From Devosia nanyangense (lineage in GTDB: Bacteria > Pseudomonadota > Alphaproteobacteria > Rhizobiales > Devosiaceae): DNA of 64,000 nt. The notes below the pieces were generated by a model. The model was not told where the DNA came from. It saw only the letters and a list, made by a program, of their open reading frames with translations, and made no database searches. The position numbers and the translations under genes are program-made. The DNA lies in assembly GCA_016213505.1 (NCBI GenBank), contig JACRAF010000019.1:1-64000 (forward strand), in the 5' to 3' direction. This document shows, one piece after another, positions 16,966-27,112 of this stretch; position 1 is the stretch's first letter, and every line of letters begins with the position of its first letter.

Positions 16966-19252
16966 TCAGAACGCGACTTCCCCGTCCGGACCCTTGAGTT
17001 TGAAGCTGATGCCGAAGCCCCAGCTGGTCGGCGTCAGGTTGGCGTTGCCGCCGAACAACAGGTAGCCGTCGTCATAGGTGACGCTGGTATTGGCTTTGAT
17101 CCAGTTGTTGGTCGCGATGTTGTAGGTGATGCCGCCCGCGACGGACCAGTAGTCGGTCACCGGTACCCCGACCCGCCCGGCGAGCTCGTGCTGATCGTCG
17201 ACGGTGCCGACCGCGGGATCGGCGGCGATGTAGATGTAGTCGGCGCCGGCCGAGAACCGGTCAGCATTGGCATAAGCGACGCCGACACCCGCGCGGGTGA
17301 CGCGCGGCGTGGCCGGGTCGACCTGGATTTTGCCCCCCCGCACTCAGGCCGTTGGCGAAACCGCCGCGCGCGCTGGCGACGATGTAGGACGCCGTGCCGC
17401 CAAGTCCGCTGTCGATCCCAGCCAGCACCTGGTCGCTGACCCCGAACGCGTTGGTGCCCAGCAGGTGGAACGATTCCCCGGCGACCAGGTCCAGCCAGCT
17501 GCCGTCGGCGAAGCTGCCCAGATAGTGACCGCCGATATTGGCCCGGAGGCCGGTTTCCTGCCGGTCGATGCCGGAGAAGTGGTTGTAGGAGAACAGGTTC
17601 GACGTATCGAAGACGAAACTCTGCGCGTCGTCGTTGGTGATGCCCACCTCGGTGGCCGACGAGCCGCGATAGACCAGCTGCGCGATGGGCTCGAGCAGAT
17701 GTGTGTCGCCGCCGTTCCTGGCGAACAGCGGCCAGCGCACATCAATTGCCGCGATCGGCGTGGCGCTGAGCAGCATCGACGCCGGCGGCGAGTCTACGTC
17801 CGAACTGGCGCCGTCGTACCAGGCGCCGTCGAGCCGGGCGCCGAGATAGGGCGTTGCGACGAGGCCGCCGGGGACGATCCACTGGTTCTCCCAGGCGCCC
17901 TCGAGCATCAGGTGGGCTTTGTTGCCTTCGTAGCCGAAATCGTACGGCACGCCGTTGTAGGTGATCGACTGATCCGCCTCCCGGTGGATGCCCAGGGCCT
18001 CACCGGACAGATGCAGACGGCCCCAGCCGGGCGCCAGATCCTGGACGTGGTCGAAGGTGACCTTCGGCGCGGCCATGGCCTGCTTCGCGTCGTCGGCCGC
18101 CGAGTAGTTGCCAAGGCGGTTGAAGCGCTGGACCCGCGCGTCGAGCCATGTCGGGCCGTTGAGGTAGGTGGCGTAGACCTGGTTGATCGAGCTGTCGCTG
18201 TCGGTCAGCTCGTAGTCCTTGAGGTAGGCATTGTCGGAAAAGACCGAGTACGACCAGCCTGCGGTCCAGTCCTCGATCGGCGTGAAGCGGCCCGCCGTCT
18301 GGATGGCGCCTCGCCAAGTCGCGGCTGGAACGTTCGCCGTTGCGAAGGCAGCCGGATCGAGCTGGTAGAGGCCGGAGGCCCTGATGTCGATCTCGCCCAG
18401 ACCGGGGAAGCGCCAGTTGAGGTCGCCGCGCATCAGGAAGCCTTGGCGGCTCATCAGCGTCGGGCTCAGGATGAGATCGACGTCCTCGCCGACCGGCACG
18501 AAATAGGGAACCGTGAGGATGCCGCCCCGCTTCTCGTCGTAGTCGACCGAGGGCATGCGCAGCCCGGAGGCGCGCGGTTGCGTCGGGTCGGGAATCCAGA
18601 ACCAGGGCAGCCACGCGACCGGAACCCCGAGCAGTTCGAGCGAAGGCTGCTCGAGCGTCACCGAGGCGCTTTCGCGATCATAGATGATCCGCGCCGCCTT
18701 GACCTTCCAGCCGATCTTCTGTCCTTTGCTGTCGATGCAAAGCCCGCACGGCGAGTAGGCCGCATCGGTCAGCATGGTCTGCAGCGCGTCGGTGAAATGA
18801 ACGTCGCGAGCGGTGATGACAGCGCCCTTGGCGGTGGTCAGCGTCAGCGAGTTGATGAAGGCTTCCTTCATCCCGCCGGTCACCTCGACGCTGTCCATCT
18901 GGAACACGTCGCCCTGCGGATCCTGGATCGAGACGTTGCCGGTAGCATGGAGCGCGCCGGTCTGCTGGTTGAAGTCCAGCCGGTCGGCGCGGATCACAAA
19001 GCCCTGATAGGAGAGGATCACCCCGCCTTCAGCCGAGATCACGTCGTGCTGACCGTCATAGCTCAGCCGGTCGGCTTCGACCGCCGCGGCGCCCTGGCCG
19101 GGCGTCACCACCATGTCGAAGAACCCGGCGGGGAGCAGCGCTGCTTCGGCGGGCAGCACAGCGGCCGAAAGCAGCAGGAATCCGGCGAGAACGCAGGCCA
19201 GCACAGCGCGCGGCGGGAACCGATTATTGTTGCCACGGCGCAAGACCATCAC
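16966..19252 (-). CDS. lptD: LPS-assembly protein LptD, frameshifted
   Basis: Outer-membrane beta-barrel that inserts lipopolysaccharide. A signal peptide is followed by the OstA/LptA-like N-terminal domain (VEADRLSYDGQHDVISAEGGV) and the barrel. The gene is split: one frame runs 19252-17261, and the C-terminal 120 or so residues (17343-16966), ending in the family-typical FKLKGPDGEVAF, are one frame away. The break coincides with a run of seven G on the coding strand (17339-17333); six would restore one frame of about 760 residues. The start is GTG-ATG overlapping the lptG stop. The C-terminal part has no start of its own that makes sense. Confidence 0.88.
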
Positions 19253-20304
19253 GCTCGCCCGTCTTCCTTGTAGAGCAGCACTGTCAGCCCAATGACAATT
19301 GCCACAAATGCCGGCCCAGCGGCGGCAAAGGTGGGATCGAGGACGCCGGCGAACCCGGAACGGTTCGCCAGTTCGGTCACCACATAAACCACAAATCCAA
19401 GAACGATGCCATAAAGGACCGCACCACCATACTTATTTGTCCTTCGATAACCTGAGGTAAACGCGAAACCGATGAGCACCGAGCCGACCAAAAGGGCCGG
19501 CGTGGCCGCCAAGTGCAGGAGGCTCGTGATGGCAGCCGCGCGCAGGGCGGGATCGGCGACCCGCTGGCCGACGGCGCTCAGCAATTCGCTGAAGGTCAGG
19601 TCGCGGGCCGAGGTCAGCCGAACCTGCATGTCGCCCGCCGTCGTGTTGGTCGAAACCCTCAATTCGGGCAGCGATTCGGGCGGCACGCCCGGCCGGTAGC
19701 GCACCGCCTCACTCAGCACCCACGCGCCGCCGGACAGCTTGGCCGACGCGGCGGTGACCCGGTCGCGCTGATCGGCCTCGGTGAAAAACAGCGACACGCC
19801 GTCGAGCACCCGTCCGCTCAGTCGCGCGTGCTCCGCCACGAGGATGTAGGGACCATCGGCGCCGCGCTGTTCGAGCCAGACCTCGCCGGAACTCGCGTTC
19901 GAGCCGGAGACCGGCAGCGACCGGTTGAGCTGGATCAGAAACGGGGCGGCGGCGAACGACGAGGCGAGACCGAGGACGAACGCCGCGATGAGGGGCGCCC
20001 GCATCACGCGCCAGATCGAGACGCCGGCGGAGCGGATGATGGTCAGTTCACTCCGCGATTGCAGGTCGAGCACCCCTATGATCGTGCCGATCAACAGCGT
20101 GATGGGGAGAATCCCGACCGATGTTTTCCCGGCGCCGGTGACGATGGCGAGCACCGCGAGCGGCAGCCCGCCGATCTTGGTCAGCGCCTGGAACCGCCAG
20201 ATATCGAGCGACTCGACCAGCGCCATCAACCCGAAAAACACCGTCAGGGTGAGCGCGACGCGGGCGCCGAGGCGTTTCATGACGATCCAGTCGATCCGCC
20301 TCAT
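19249..20304 (-). CDS. lptG: LPS export ABC transporter permease LptG
   Basis: Inner-membrane permease of the LptB2FG complex that extracts LPS and pushes it along the Lpt bridge. Six transmembrane helices in two groups of three flank a large periplasmic beta-jellyroll domain. The start at 20304 (MRRIDWIVMKRLG) overlaps the lptF stop by 4 bases and gives 351 residues. The upstream longer frame is a shadow of lptF. Confidence 0.93.
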   Translation of the reverse strand: MRRIDWIVMKRLGARVALTLTVFFGLMALVESLDIWRFQALTKIGGLPLAVLAIVTGAGKTSVGILPITLLIGTIIGVLDLQSRSELTIIRSAGVSIWRVMRAPLIAAFVLGLASSFAAAPFLIQLNRSLPVSGSNASSGEVWLEQRGADGPYILVAEHARLSGRVLDGVSLFFTEADQRDRVTAASAKLSGGAWVLSEAVRYRPGVPPESLPELRVSTNTTAGDMQVRLTSARDLTFSELLSAVGQRVADPALRAAAITSLLHLAATPALLVGSVLIGFAFTSGYRRTNKYGGAVLYGIVLGFVVYVVTELANRSGFAGVLDPTFAAAGPAFVAIVIGLTVLLYKEDGRA

Positions 20305-21389
20305 GCCACGGCTCTCCCGAACCGCACCGGCGGGAAGATTCTGAGCCGGGCCGCATTGATCGCGAGCGCGACGGCGAGAAGGAGCAGCGAGCCGATGCCG
20401 ATGCCGAGCAGGCCGGTCTTCGGCAGGAACGACGTGATTGCTCGCTCGAGGAAGGCGGCGCCCAGCACGACGAACTCGATCGGAATCTCGAACCGCCGGC
20501 GCTTGCCGGAAGGGAAGGCCGCGACCCCGACGACGAGCGCGCACATGGCGATGACCCTGAGGCCCTCGCCGGTGCGCTTCAGCAGCGTGCGCAGCATCGC
20601 CGTATCCCATTGTTGCGTGGCGAGCGCCTGGACCACCAGGTCGTTGCTCGGTGTCTGCGCCAGCGGATCGTCGTCCGTGGGGGCACCGGTCAATCGGTCG
20701 AGCGCCAGGTCGTAGCGGTCGAACGACACCTGCGAGAAGCGCTGGTCGGGACCGAAATACTGCAGTGCGCCCTTTTCCATCCGCAGCACATACCCTTGCT
20801 CGTCGCGGGTGATGATGGCGGATTTGGCGAAATAGGTCCGCCGCGAGTTCTCGTCGCGCCGGTCATCGGCGAAGAAGTCGGTGATGTTGCCGCCCGCATC
20901 GCGCGAGCCGATCACCATCGACACGTCGCCCACGACCTCGGTGAACCGGTGCGGGATCATGCTGCGCGACACGAGGTCCGCCGCAATGCTTGCCGACCAC
21001 TGGCTGGTGGCGCGCACGCTGAGCGGCTCGATGATGTGGGCGAGGATCAGCACCGCGATCGTCCCCAGGAGCGCGTAGAGCCCGACCGCCCGGTAGAGCG
21101 CCCCGAGCAACGCCCCGGCGTGGATGATCTGCAGCTCGCTGGTCGCCTGCAGGTTGCGCAGCGCCCGGCCGAGCCCAATGCCGAGGCAGACATAGAGGAA
21201 GACGATGCCGAGTGCCGGCATGCCGAGCATGGCCTGCCCGAGCAGGGTCAGCAGGTTCTGTCCCTTGTCGGAGACGACATCGAAGAGCCTGAGGCACTGG
21301 ATCAGGAACAGCAGGAAGCCGGCGACACCGAACAGGGCCATCGCCTCGACCGAAAAAAGCCTGAGCAGATATCCGCTTAGGCGAGCCAA
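20301..21389 (-). CDS. lptF: LPS export ABC transporter permease LptF
   Basis: Partner permease of LptG. It begins LARLSGYLLRLFSVEAMALFG with a TTG start at 21389, chosen because AGGGG lies at proper spacing upstream and the family has a short amphipathic segment before the first membrane helix. The first ATG (21341) would remove that segment. Six membrane helices surround a periplasmic domain. It is 362 residues long and the first gene of lptF-lptG-lptD-surA-pdxA. It is divergent from pepA. Confidence 0.9.
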   Translation of the reverse strand: MARLSGYLLRLFSVEAMALFGVAGFLLFLIQCLRLFDVVSDKGQNLLTLLGQAMLGMPALGIVFLYVCLGIGLGRALRNLQATSELQIIHAGALLGALYRAVGLYALLGTIAVLILAHIIEPLSVRATSQWSASIAADLVSRSMIPHRFTEVVGDVSMVIGSRDAGGNITDFFADDRRDENSRRTYFAKSAIITRDEQGYVLRMEKGALQYFGPDQRFSQVSFDRYDLALDRLTGAPTDDDPLAQTPSNDLVVQALATQQWDTAMLRTLLKRTGEGLRVIAMCALVVGVAAFPSGKRRRFEIPIEFVVLGAAFLERAITSFLPKTGLLGIGIGSLLLLAVALAINAARLRIFPPVRFGRAVA

Positions 21390-21575
21390 TTGCGGCCCCT
21401 GGTGAAGTTCTGAATCACGCCGTCCCGGTGCTCCCTGCGGCTGACTCTGGGGTGCTTCCGTGACGATGGCAAGGCGCGGGGCGGCGGGCCGGGACCGACC
21501 AGGCCGCCGTGTTGCGGGATTGACGCGGTGGCGGAACACCTGTTGCTTGGCGGCATCACTTCCTCCCGGATTCCC

Positions 21576-23078
21576 ATGCCGCAAACCCTCACCATCCGCA
21601 CTGCGCCGCTGCCCGTAACGCCGGCCGGCATCATCGTCATCTACGCCGGGGAGGGGATGCCGCCGCGCGGCGCCGCCGCCGATGTCTGGGCGACGACCGG
21701 GCTCGATTTCGCGCGGGTCGCGGCGGGGGCTGGGTTCAAGGGCAAACAGGGGCAAGTGCTCGATATCGCGGCGCCCAACGGGCTCGAGGCGCGCCGGTTG
21801 TTCGTCCTCGGCGCCGGCAAGATCGACCCTGACAAGCCCGCGACTGCTGCCGCCTGGACCGACCGCGGCGGCTCGCTCGCGGCAAAACTGCTGGCGGCCA
21901 ATGCCGAGACCGCAGCGGTCCTGCTCGACGGCCACGAGGCGATGCCGGCCGCGATCGCCGAACTGGCGGCGGGCCTGCGCCTGAGGCAGTACCGCTTCGA
22001 CAAATACAAGGCCCGCAAGAAGGACGACGAATCGGCGAACAGCCTGACGGTGACGCTGCATGTCCCCGATCCGGCGGCGGCCGATGCGGCCATCGCCTCG
22101 CGCATGTCGGTGGCCGAGGGCACCATCCTCGCCCGCGATCTCATCAACGAGCCGGCCAATGTGCTGGGCACCGTCGAGTTCGCCGAACGCGCCGCGGCGC
22201 TGGGCGCCCTCGGGGTCGGCATCGAGGTGCTCGGCGAGGCCGAACTGCGAGCGCTGGGGATGGAGGCGATGCTGGCCGTGGCGCAGGGATCGCCTCGGCC
22301 GCCGCGGCTGGTGGTGATGCGCTGGACCGGCGGAAAGCCGGACGTCGCCCCCATCGCCTTCGTCGGCAAGGGCGTGGTGTTCGACACCGGCGGCATCTCG
22401 ATCAAGCCGGCGCTCAACATGGAGGACATGAAGGGCGACATGGGCGGTGCCGCCGCCGTGACCGGGCTGATGCAGGCTCTGGCGACCCGCAAGGCCAAGG
22501 TCAACGCCGTCGGCGTCATCGGGCTGGTCGAAAACATGCCGAGCGGCACCGCCATCCGGCCCGGCGACATCGTTCGCGCCGCTTCTGGGGTCACGATCGA
22601 GATCGTCAACACCGACGCCGAGGGCCGGCTCGTGCTGGCCGATGCGCTCTGGTACACGCAGGAGAAGCTGAAACCGCTGGCTATGGTCAACCTCGCGACC
22701 CTGACCGGGGCGATCGGCGTGGCGCTCGGCTCGGAGCATGCGGGGCTGTTTTCCAACAATGACGAGTTCGCGGCAAAACTGCTCGCGGCGGGGCTCGCGA
22801 CCGGCGAGAAGCTTTGGCGCATGCCGATGGGGCCGGCCTACGACAAGCTGATCGAGAGCCGCTTCGCCGATATCAAGAATTCCGGCGGCCGGCCCGCCGG
22901 ATCGATCACCGCCGCGCAGTTCCTCGCCCGCTTCGTCGGCAACGTGCCGTGGGCCCATCTCGATATCGCCGGCGTCGCGCTCGGCAGCCCGTCGAGCGAA
23001 ACCAATGCCGGCTGGACGTCCGGGTTCGGGGTGACCCTGCTCGACCGGCTGGTGCGGGACAACTACGAGGACAAGTGA
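21576..23078 (+). CDS. pepA: Leucyl aminopeptidase (M17)
   Basis: Cytosolic di-metal aminopeptidase. The C-terminal catalytic domain has [15 protein letters not shown] and the metal-site signature [14 protein letters not shown], plus an N-terminal macro-like domain. The start at 21576 ([12 protein letters not shown]) gives 500 residues; a possible start at 21528 is less likely. The stop overlaps the holC start by 4 bases. The pepA-holC pair is widely conserved. Confidence 0.95.
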   Translation: MPQTLTIRTAPLPVTPAGIIVIYAGEGMPPRGAAADVWATTGLDFARVAAGAGFKGKQGQVLDIAAPNGLEARRLFVLGAGKIDPDKPATAAAWTDRGGSLAAKLLAANAETAAVLLDGHEAMPAAIAELAAGLRLRQYRFDKYKARKKDDESANSLTVTLHVPDPAAADAAIASRMSVAEGTILARDLINEPANVLGTVEFAERAAALGALGVGIEVLGEAELRALGMEAMLAVAQGSPRPPRLVVMRWTGGKPDVAPIAFVGKGVVFDTGGISIKPALNMEDMKGDMGGAAAVTGLMQALATRKAKVNAVGVIGLVENMPSGTAIRPGDIVRAASGVTIEIVNTDAEGRLVLADALWYTQEKLKPLAMVNLATLTGAIGVALGSEHAGLFSNNDEFAAKLLAAGLATGEKLWRMPMGPAYDKLIESRFADIKNSGGRPAGSITAAQFLARFVGNVPWAHLDIAGVALGSPSSETNAGWTSGFGVTLLDRLVRDNYEDK

Positions 23079-23521
23079 CCGAAATCCTGTTCTACCATCT
23101 CGAGGCGCAGCCGCTCGAACGGGTGCTGCCGGTACTGCTGGAGCGGAGCCTCGAGCGCGGCTGGCGGGCGGTGGTCGAAACCTCGAGCCTCGAGCGTGCC
23201 GAGGCGCTCGACACGCTGCTGTGGACCTTCCGCGACGACAGTTTTGTGCCGCACGGCATCGCCGGCGAGCCGGCCGATCCCGACCAGCCGGTGCTGATCG
23301 CCATGGACGAAGGCAACCCCAACGCCGCCAACGTCCGCTTCTATGTCGACCGCGCCGTGCCGCGGACGAGCGAGGGTTACGAGCGGATCGTCTACATGTT
23401 CTCGGGCCACGACCCCGACGCCGTCACCGAGGCGCGGGTGGCCTGGAAGGCGCTCGGGCCGGGCAACGAACTCACCTATTGGCAACAGGACGAAAACGGC
23501 CGCTGGGTGAAGAAGGGATGA
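23075..23521 (+). CDS. holC: DNA polymerase III chi subunit
   Basis: A 148-residue clamp-loader accessory subunit that contacts SSB. It begins with GTG ([19 protein letters not shown]) overlapping the pepA TGA stop. The conserved [12 protein letters not shown] and [10 protein letters not shown] segments support HolC. A psi subunit is not seen nearby, as usual for Alphaproteobacteria. Confidence 0.92.
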   Translation: MTEILFYHLEAQPLERVLPVLLERSLERGWRAVVETSSLERAEALDTLLWTFRDDSFVPHGIAGEPADPDQPVLIAMDEGNPNAANVRFYVDRAVPRTSEGYERIVYMFSGHDPDAVTEARVAWKALGPGNELTYWQQDENGRWVKKG

Positions 23522-23530
23522 GCGAGGGGG

Positions 23531-23746
23531 AGGCTGGCGGCTTTGCGCGAGCGGCCTCCCCCTCATCCGGCTTCGCCACCTTCTCCCACCAGGGGAGAAG
23601 GCAATCGAGCCGGAGGTTCTCGTTGGTGCCTTCTCCCTTGATGGGAGAAGGTGCCCGCCTGAGCGGTTGGCCGAGCGAGCCCGCTTGGGATCGCTCGGCC
23701 AGAGCGCAGGAAAAGCGGGCGGATGAGGGTGAAGCCCCACCAGCCT
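23531..23746. repeat. Palindromic intergenic repeat (RIME-like)
   Basis: Nested inverted repeats: AGGCTGG/CCAGCCT at the ends, CCCTCATCCG (23560-23569) with CGGATGAGGG (23720-23729), and two internal hairpins CCTTCTCCC/GGGAGAAGG (23579-23601 and 23629-23651). It fills most of the 279-base gap after holC. It is the same class as 7685-7820, sharing the CCCTCA(T/C)CCG and TCTCCC cores. Confidence 0.8.
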
Positions 23747-23800
23747 GTTCTCCACTTGTCACACGTCCTCAGAAGCGTAGCTTCGGCCTCGGGGGTATAC

Positions 23801-24718
23801 ATGCCGCGCTGGCTCCGCATCACGCTGATCGTCGTCGCGCTCCTGCTGGTGGCAGGCGGCGGGGGCTACTACTGGTACATCGGCGACGGCAATCCGCCGG
23901 GGAATCTGCCGGCGTTCGCGCTCGACATGGCGGCGGTGCGGGCCAAGGCGGAGGAACTGCCCGGCGGCAAGGCCAGCGACGTGCGGGCCGAGACGGTGGC
24001 GCGCTTCGCCTTTCCGGCGGTGGCCTCGGTCGCGGGCGACGGCTGGGACAGCACGCCCATGGCGGCGTTCTCCTACCAGCTGATCCTGCCGACCGACACC
24101 ATCATCATCGACAGCGCGCTCACCGCGGCGCAGGGCGCTTCCCTCGGCGCCAAGATCGACGACGATGCCTATGCCCGGATGGATATGGCGCTGGCGGCGG
24201 CGACGCAGATCGTCGTCACCCACGAGCACTCCGACCATATCGGCGGCATCCTCGCATTTGGCGATCCGGCGGGCCTGGGCAAGGGGCTGCGGCTCAACAA
24301 GGAACAAGCGGAGAGCCTGCCAAGATATGGCCTGGCCTTGCCCGAGGCCCTGAAGGACTATTCGCCCATCGACTACGACGACATGCTCGCTATCGCGCCG
24401 GGCGTCGTGCTGATCCGCGCGCCGGGGCACACGCCGGGCAGCCAGATGGTCTTCGTCAAGCGCGAGGACGGGCGCGAGTTGCTGTTCATCGGCGACATCG
24501 GCTGGACGCTGCGCAATGTCGAGACCGGCAAGGGCCGGCCGCGGCTGCTCGCGCAGTTCATGCTCAACGAGGATCGCGATGCGGTGTTCGCCGAACTGGC
24601 GACGCTGAAGGCACTGCACGCGGCCGAGCCGGACCTGCTGATCGTGCCCGGCCACGATGTGGCGGCCATCGACGCGCTGGTCGCGTCGGGGGCGATGGCG
24701 GCCCAGTTCAGGCCTTAG
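23801..24718 (+). CDS. Membrane-anchored metallo-beta-lactamase-fold hydrolase
   Basis: A 305-residue protein with one N-terminal transmembrane helix (about residues 7-27) and a metallo-beta-lactamase fold. The metal motif HEHSDH is at residues 141-146; further ligands lie in APGHTPGS and VPGHD. The active domain is probably periplasmic. The substrate is unknown; the fold includes lactonases, thiolesterases and RNases, so no specific reaction is claimed. Its end overlaps the convergent acyltransferase gene. Confidence 0.8.
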   Translation: MPRWLRITLIVVALLLVAGGGGYYWYIGDGNPPGNLPAFALDMAAVRAKAEELPGGKASDVRAETVARFAFPAVASVAGDGWDSTPMAAFSYQLILPTDTIIIDSALTAAQGASLGAKIDDDAYARMDMALAAATQIVVTHEHSDHIGGILAFGDPAGLGKGLRLNKEQAESLPRYGLALPEALKDYSPIDYDDMLAIAPGVVLIRAPGHTPGSQMVFVKREDGRELLFIGDIGWTLRNVETGKGRPRLLAQFMLNEDRDAVFAELATLKALHAAEPDLLIVPGHDVAAIDALVASGAMAAQFRP

Positions 24719-25820
24719 CGACGGCCGATCTCGCCCGCGGCCAGCCGAGGCGCCTGACGAAGCCGAGGGTGAAAACCTCGACGGGAAGGAACGCCGTCGC
24801 CGCCAGCAGCGCCGCGGCCGTCGAGACGACGGCGACGCCCAGCGCCGTCCATGGAGTGAGCAGCCCTGCCGCGTCGAGCTGGATGATCGACCACGAGGTG
24901 ACGGTGATCAGCACCGCGTACTGGATGAGGTAGAGCGGGAACGAAATCCGCCCCAGCCAGCCCGACAGCGGCATCGACAGGACGGCGTGGGCCGGCTTAC
25001 TCCGGGCTGCCCCGATGAAGACGAGCGTGCCCGCGAACGCCGCCGGCATCAGCGACGGGAAGACGATCTGGAAGCTCGCCGCCGCGAGCAGGGCGGCGAC
25101 CAGGAGGGATGACGAGACGAAGCTCTCGAGCGGGCCCGGCTCGGTGCGCCAGATATGGCCGTCGCGCTGCAGCAGCGCGATGATCGCGCCGGCCGGAAAG
25201 CACGCGGCGAGCGGGAAGAACCGCAGCAGCAACACCAGGAAGAGCAGGAGCGGGGTGTACGCCTCGCGGAACAGCTTTGGGCTGTGCGACAGCGACAGCA
25301 CGAACACCGAACCCCAGAGCTCGATCGCCATGGTCCACAGGAACGGGCCGTAGACGTGGTCCTTGGCGATCCAGTAGACGCGAACCAGGCCGTACCAGAC
25401 GGCATCGAAAAGGTTCGGCGGGAAATTGGCGAAGGTGCCGAGCCAGTCGCCGCGCAGCACCACCTTCGCGGCCTCCCGGTTCGGCGCCAGCCCCAGGCTC
25501 ATGATCGCCCAGGCGACCAGCACCGCGGCCATGATCGGGATGCCCAGCCGGAAGTAGCGGCGGACGAGGACGAGCAGCAGGTTCGGGTTGTCCGTGCGAT
25601 GCCAGCGCCGCAGCGTCAGCACGTAGCCCGAGAGGGTGAAAAAGATCGCGACGGCGAGACTGCCGTTGCCGAGCAGCGAGGCCGCGGGCGAGCGGAACGC
25701 CGGGAACACGATGCCGAACGTCTCCCAGGTGGCGTGGTAGACGACGACCGAGAGCGCCGCCCAGCCCCTGAGGCCGTCCAGCGTTGCCAGTCTCGATGCA
25801 CTGGATGTCCCCGGTTCCAC
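24708..25820 (-). CDS. Acyltransferase-3 family membrane protein (copy 1)
   Basis: A 370-residue integral membrane protein of the OafA/acyltransferase-3 family, which moves acetyl or other acyl groups onto sugars of surface polysaccharides. The N-terminal signature LDGLRGWAALSVVVYH contains the putative catalytic H29, and about ten membrane helices follow. It is closely similar to the next gene upstream (25899-27041), with the same GRISFPLYLIQYAV pattern, so the pair looks like a tandem duplication. Confidence 0.85.
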   Translation of the reverse strand: MEPGTSSASRLATLDGLRGWAALSVVVYHATWETFGIVFPAFRSPAASLLGNGSLAVAIFFTLSGYVLTLRRWHRTDNPNLLLVLVRRYFRLGIPIMAAVLVAWAIMSLGLAPNREAAKVVLRGDWLGTFANFPPNLFDAVWYGLVRVYWIAKDHVYGPFLWTMAIELWGSVFVLSLSHSPKLFREAYTPLLLFLVLLLRFFPLAACFPAGAIIALLQRDGHIWRTEPGPLESFVSSSLLVAALLAAASFQIVFPSLMPAAFAGTLVFIGAARSKPAHAVLSMPLSGWLGRISFPLYLIQYAVLITVTSWSIIQLDAAGLLTPWTALGVAVVSTAAALLAATAFLPVEVFTLGFVRRLGWPRARSAVAKA

Positions 25821-25898
25821 CGCGGCTCGTCTCCGCCCTCAGATTGACGGCTGCTTTGAGCCGAGCCCGCGAGCCACGTCAACTCGCGGCCGTCGGCC

Positions 25899-27041
25899 TC
25901 AGGTCGACGGCACCGCCGCGCCCCGCGCCTTCGGTTCGCGCCAGCGCTGCCAGGCGGAGTCGATGCGGCGCAGCAGGCCCAGCGTCAGCAACTCGACCGG
26001 CAGGAACAGGACGGCGAGGCCGACGCTGGCCGCAATCGACGCCAGCGCGGTCAGCAAGGCCGTCGTCAGGTTCAGCATGCCGTTGGCCTCGAGCCAGACG
26101 ATCAGCAGCGCGCTCAGCGAGATGATCACCGCATACTGCACCAGGTAGAGTGGGAAGGAGAGGCGGCCGAGCAGGGTCGAGACGGGAAGCTCGAGGAACC
26201 ATTGCGCCGGCAGGCTGCGCTTGACCGCAAGGAAGACACCCACACCCAGCAGGGCCGGCAGGAGGAGGCCGGGCAGGTACATCTGCACCAGAGCGCCCGC
26301 GACGAGGATCGCCAGCAATGCGGCGGTCGCAATCCGGCTCTCGCGTTGGCTCGGCTCGCCGCGGAACAGCACGCCGTCGTGCTCCAGCAGGGCGATCAGG
26401 GCGCCGATGGGAAAGCATGCGGCGAGCGGGAACATGGCGAGGCACAGCACGGCGACCAGCAGCAGCGGCGTATAGGGCTCCCGCAGAGCCCGGCCGCTTT
26501 GCGAAATGGCAAAGACGAGGAGCGAACCCCACAACTCCACCACCATCGTCCACAGGAACGGGCCATAATTCTGGGTGAGGGCGGCGCCGTAGACGCGCAA
26601 CGTCGCGAACGAGAGCGCGGCCATGAGGTCGGGCTTGAAGCGGGCGAAGGTGTCGTACCAGCTGTGGACCCCGGTGATCTCGAAGGCGCGTTTGGTCGGC
26701 GTCAGCTGGAGACTCATCAGGACCCAGACCAGCAGCACCGCGGCGATGATGGGGAGGGTCAGGCGGATGTAGCGGCGCACGGCGCTGAGCAGCAGCGGCG
26801 GGTTGTCGTTCCGCCGCCAGCGGCGGGTCGTCAGCACGTAGCCCGACAGGGTCAGGAACACCGCTACCGCCATTAACCCGTTGCCAAGCAGGGCCGGGAT
26901 CAACGTGTGGGTTTCGGGGAAGAGGACCCCGAAAGTCTGCCAGAAGCAGTGATAGACCACGACCGAAAGCGCCGCCCAGCCCCTGAGGCCATCAAGCGCG
27001 CCGACTCGCGTCGCGCGCAGCAGCGGCCCTGTATTCGGCAT
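25899..27041 (-). CDS. Acyltransferase-3 family membrane protein (copy 2)
   Basis: A 380-residue paralogue of the neighbouring gene. It shows ALDGLRGWAALSVVVYHCFWQTFGVLFP with putative catalytic H31, multiple membrane helices and a GRLSFPLYLVQYAV segment. The start at 27041 (MPNTGPLLRATRVG) was chosen; an ATG at 27074 is possible. It is likely cotranscribed with copy 1, 78 bases downstream. The donor and acceptor are unknown. Confidence 0.85.
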   Translation of the reverse strand: MPNTGPLLRATRVGALDGLRGWAALSVVVYHCFWQTFGVLFPETHTLIPALLGNGLMAVAVFLTLSGYVLTTRRWRRNDNPPLLLSAVRRYIRLTLPIIAAVLLVWVLMSLQLTPTKRAFEITGVHSWYDTFARFKPDLMAALSFATLRVYGAALTQNYGPFLWTMVVELWGSLLVFAISQSGRALREPYTPLLLVAVLCLAMFPLAACFPIGALIALLEHDGVLFRGEPSQRESRIATAALLAILVAGALVQMYLPGLLLPALLGVGVFLAVKRSLPAQWFLELPVSTLLGRLSFPLYLVQYAVIISLSALLIVWLEANGMLNLTTALLTALASIAASVGLAVLFLPVELLTLGLLRRIDSAWQRWREPKARGAAVPST

Positions 27042-27112
27042 GCCCGTTTTGCCCCTCACCCCTCGAGCGAGCATGGCTCTCCGCCGGGCCGCGCGTCAAT
27101 GGCCGCCGGGGA

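Noticed and set aside
16966-17343. Separate small gene after lptD
   Set aside because: Its product continues the LptD barrel and ends like LptD. It is the frameshifted C-terminus, not an independent gene.
17297-19273. 658-residue plus-strand frame opposite lptD
   Set aside because: Composition typical of antisense frames and no recognisable fold. The minus strand encodes LptD.
20305-20610. Long N-terminal extension of LptG
   Set aside because: It runs out of frame through lptF and has no homology. The start at 20304 overlaps the lptF stop as expected.
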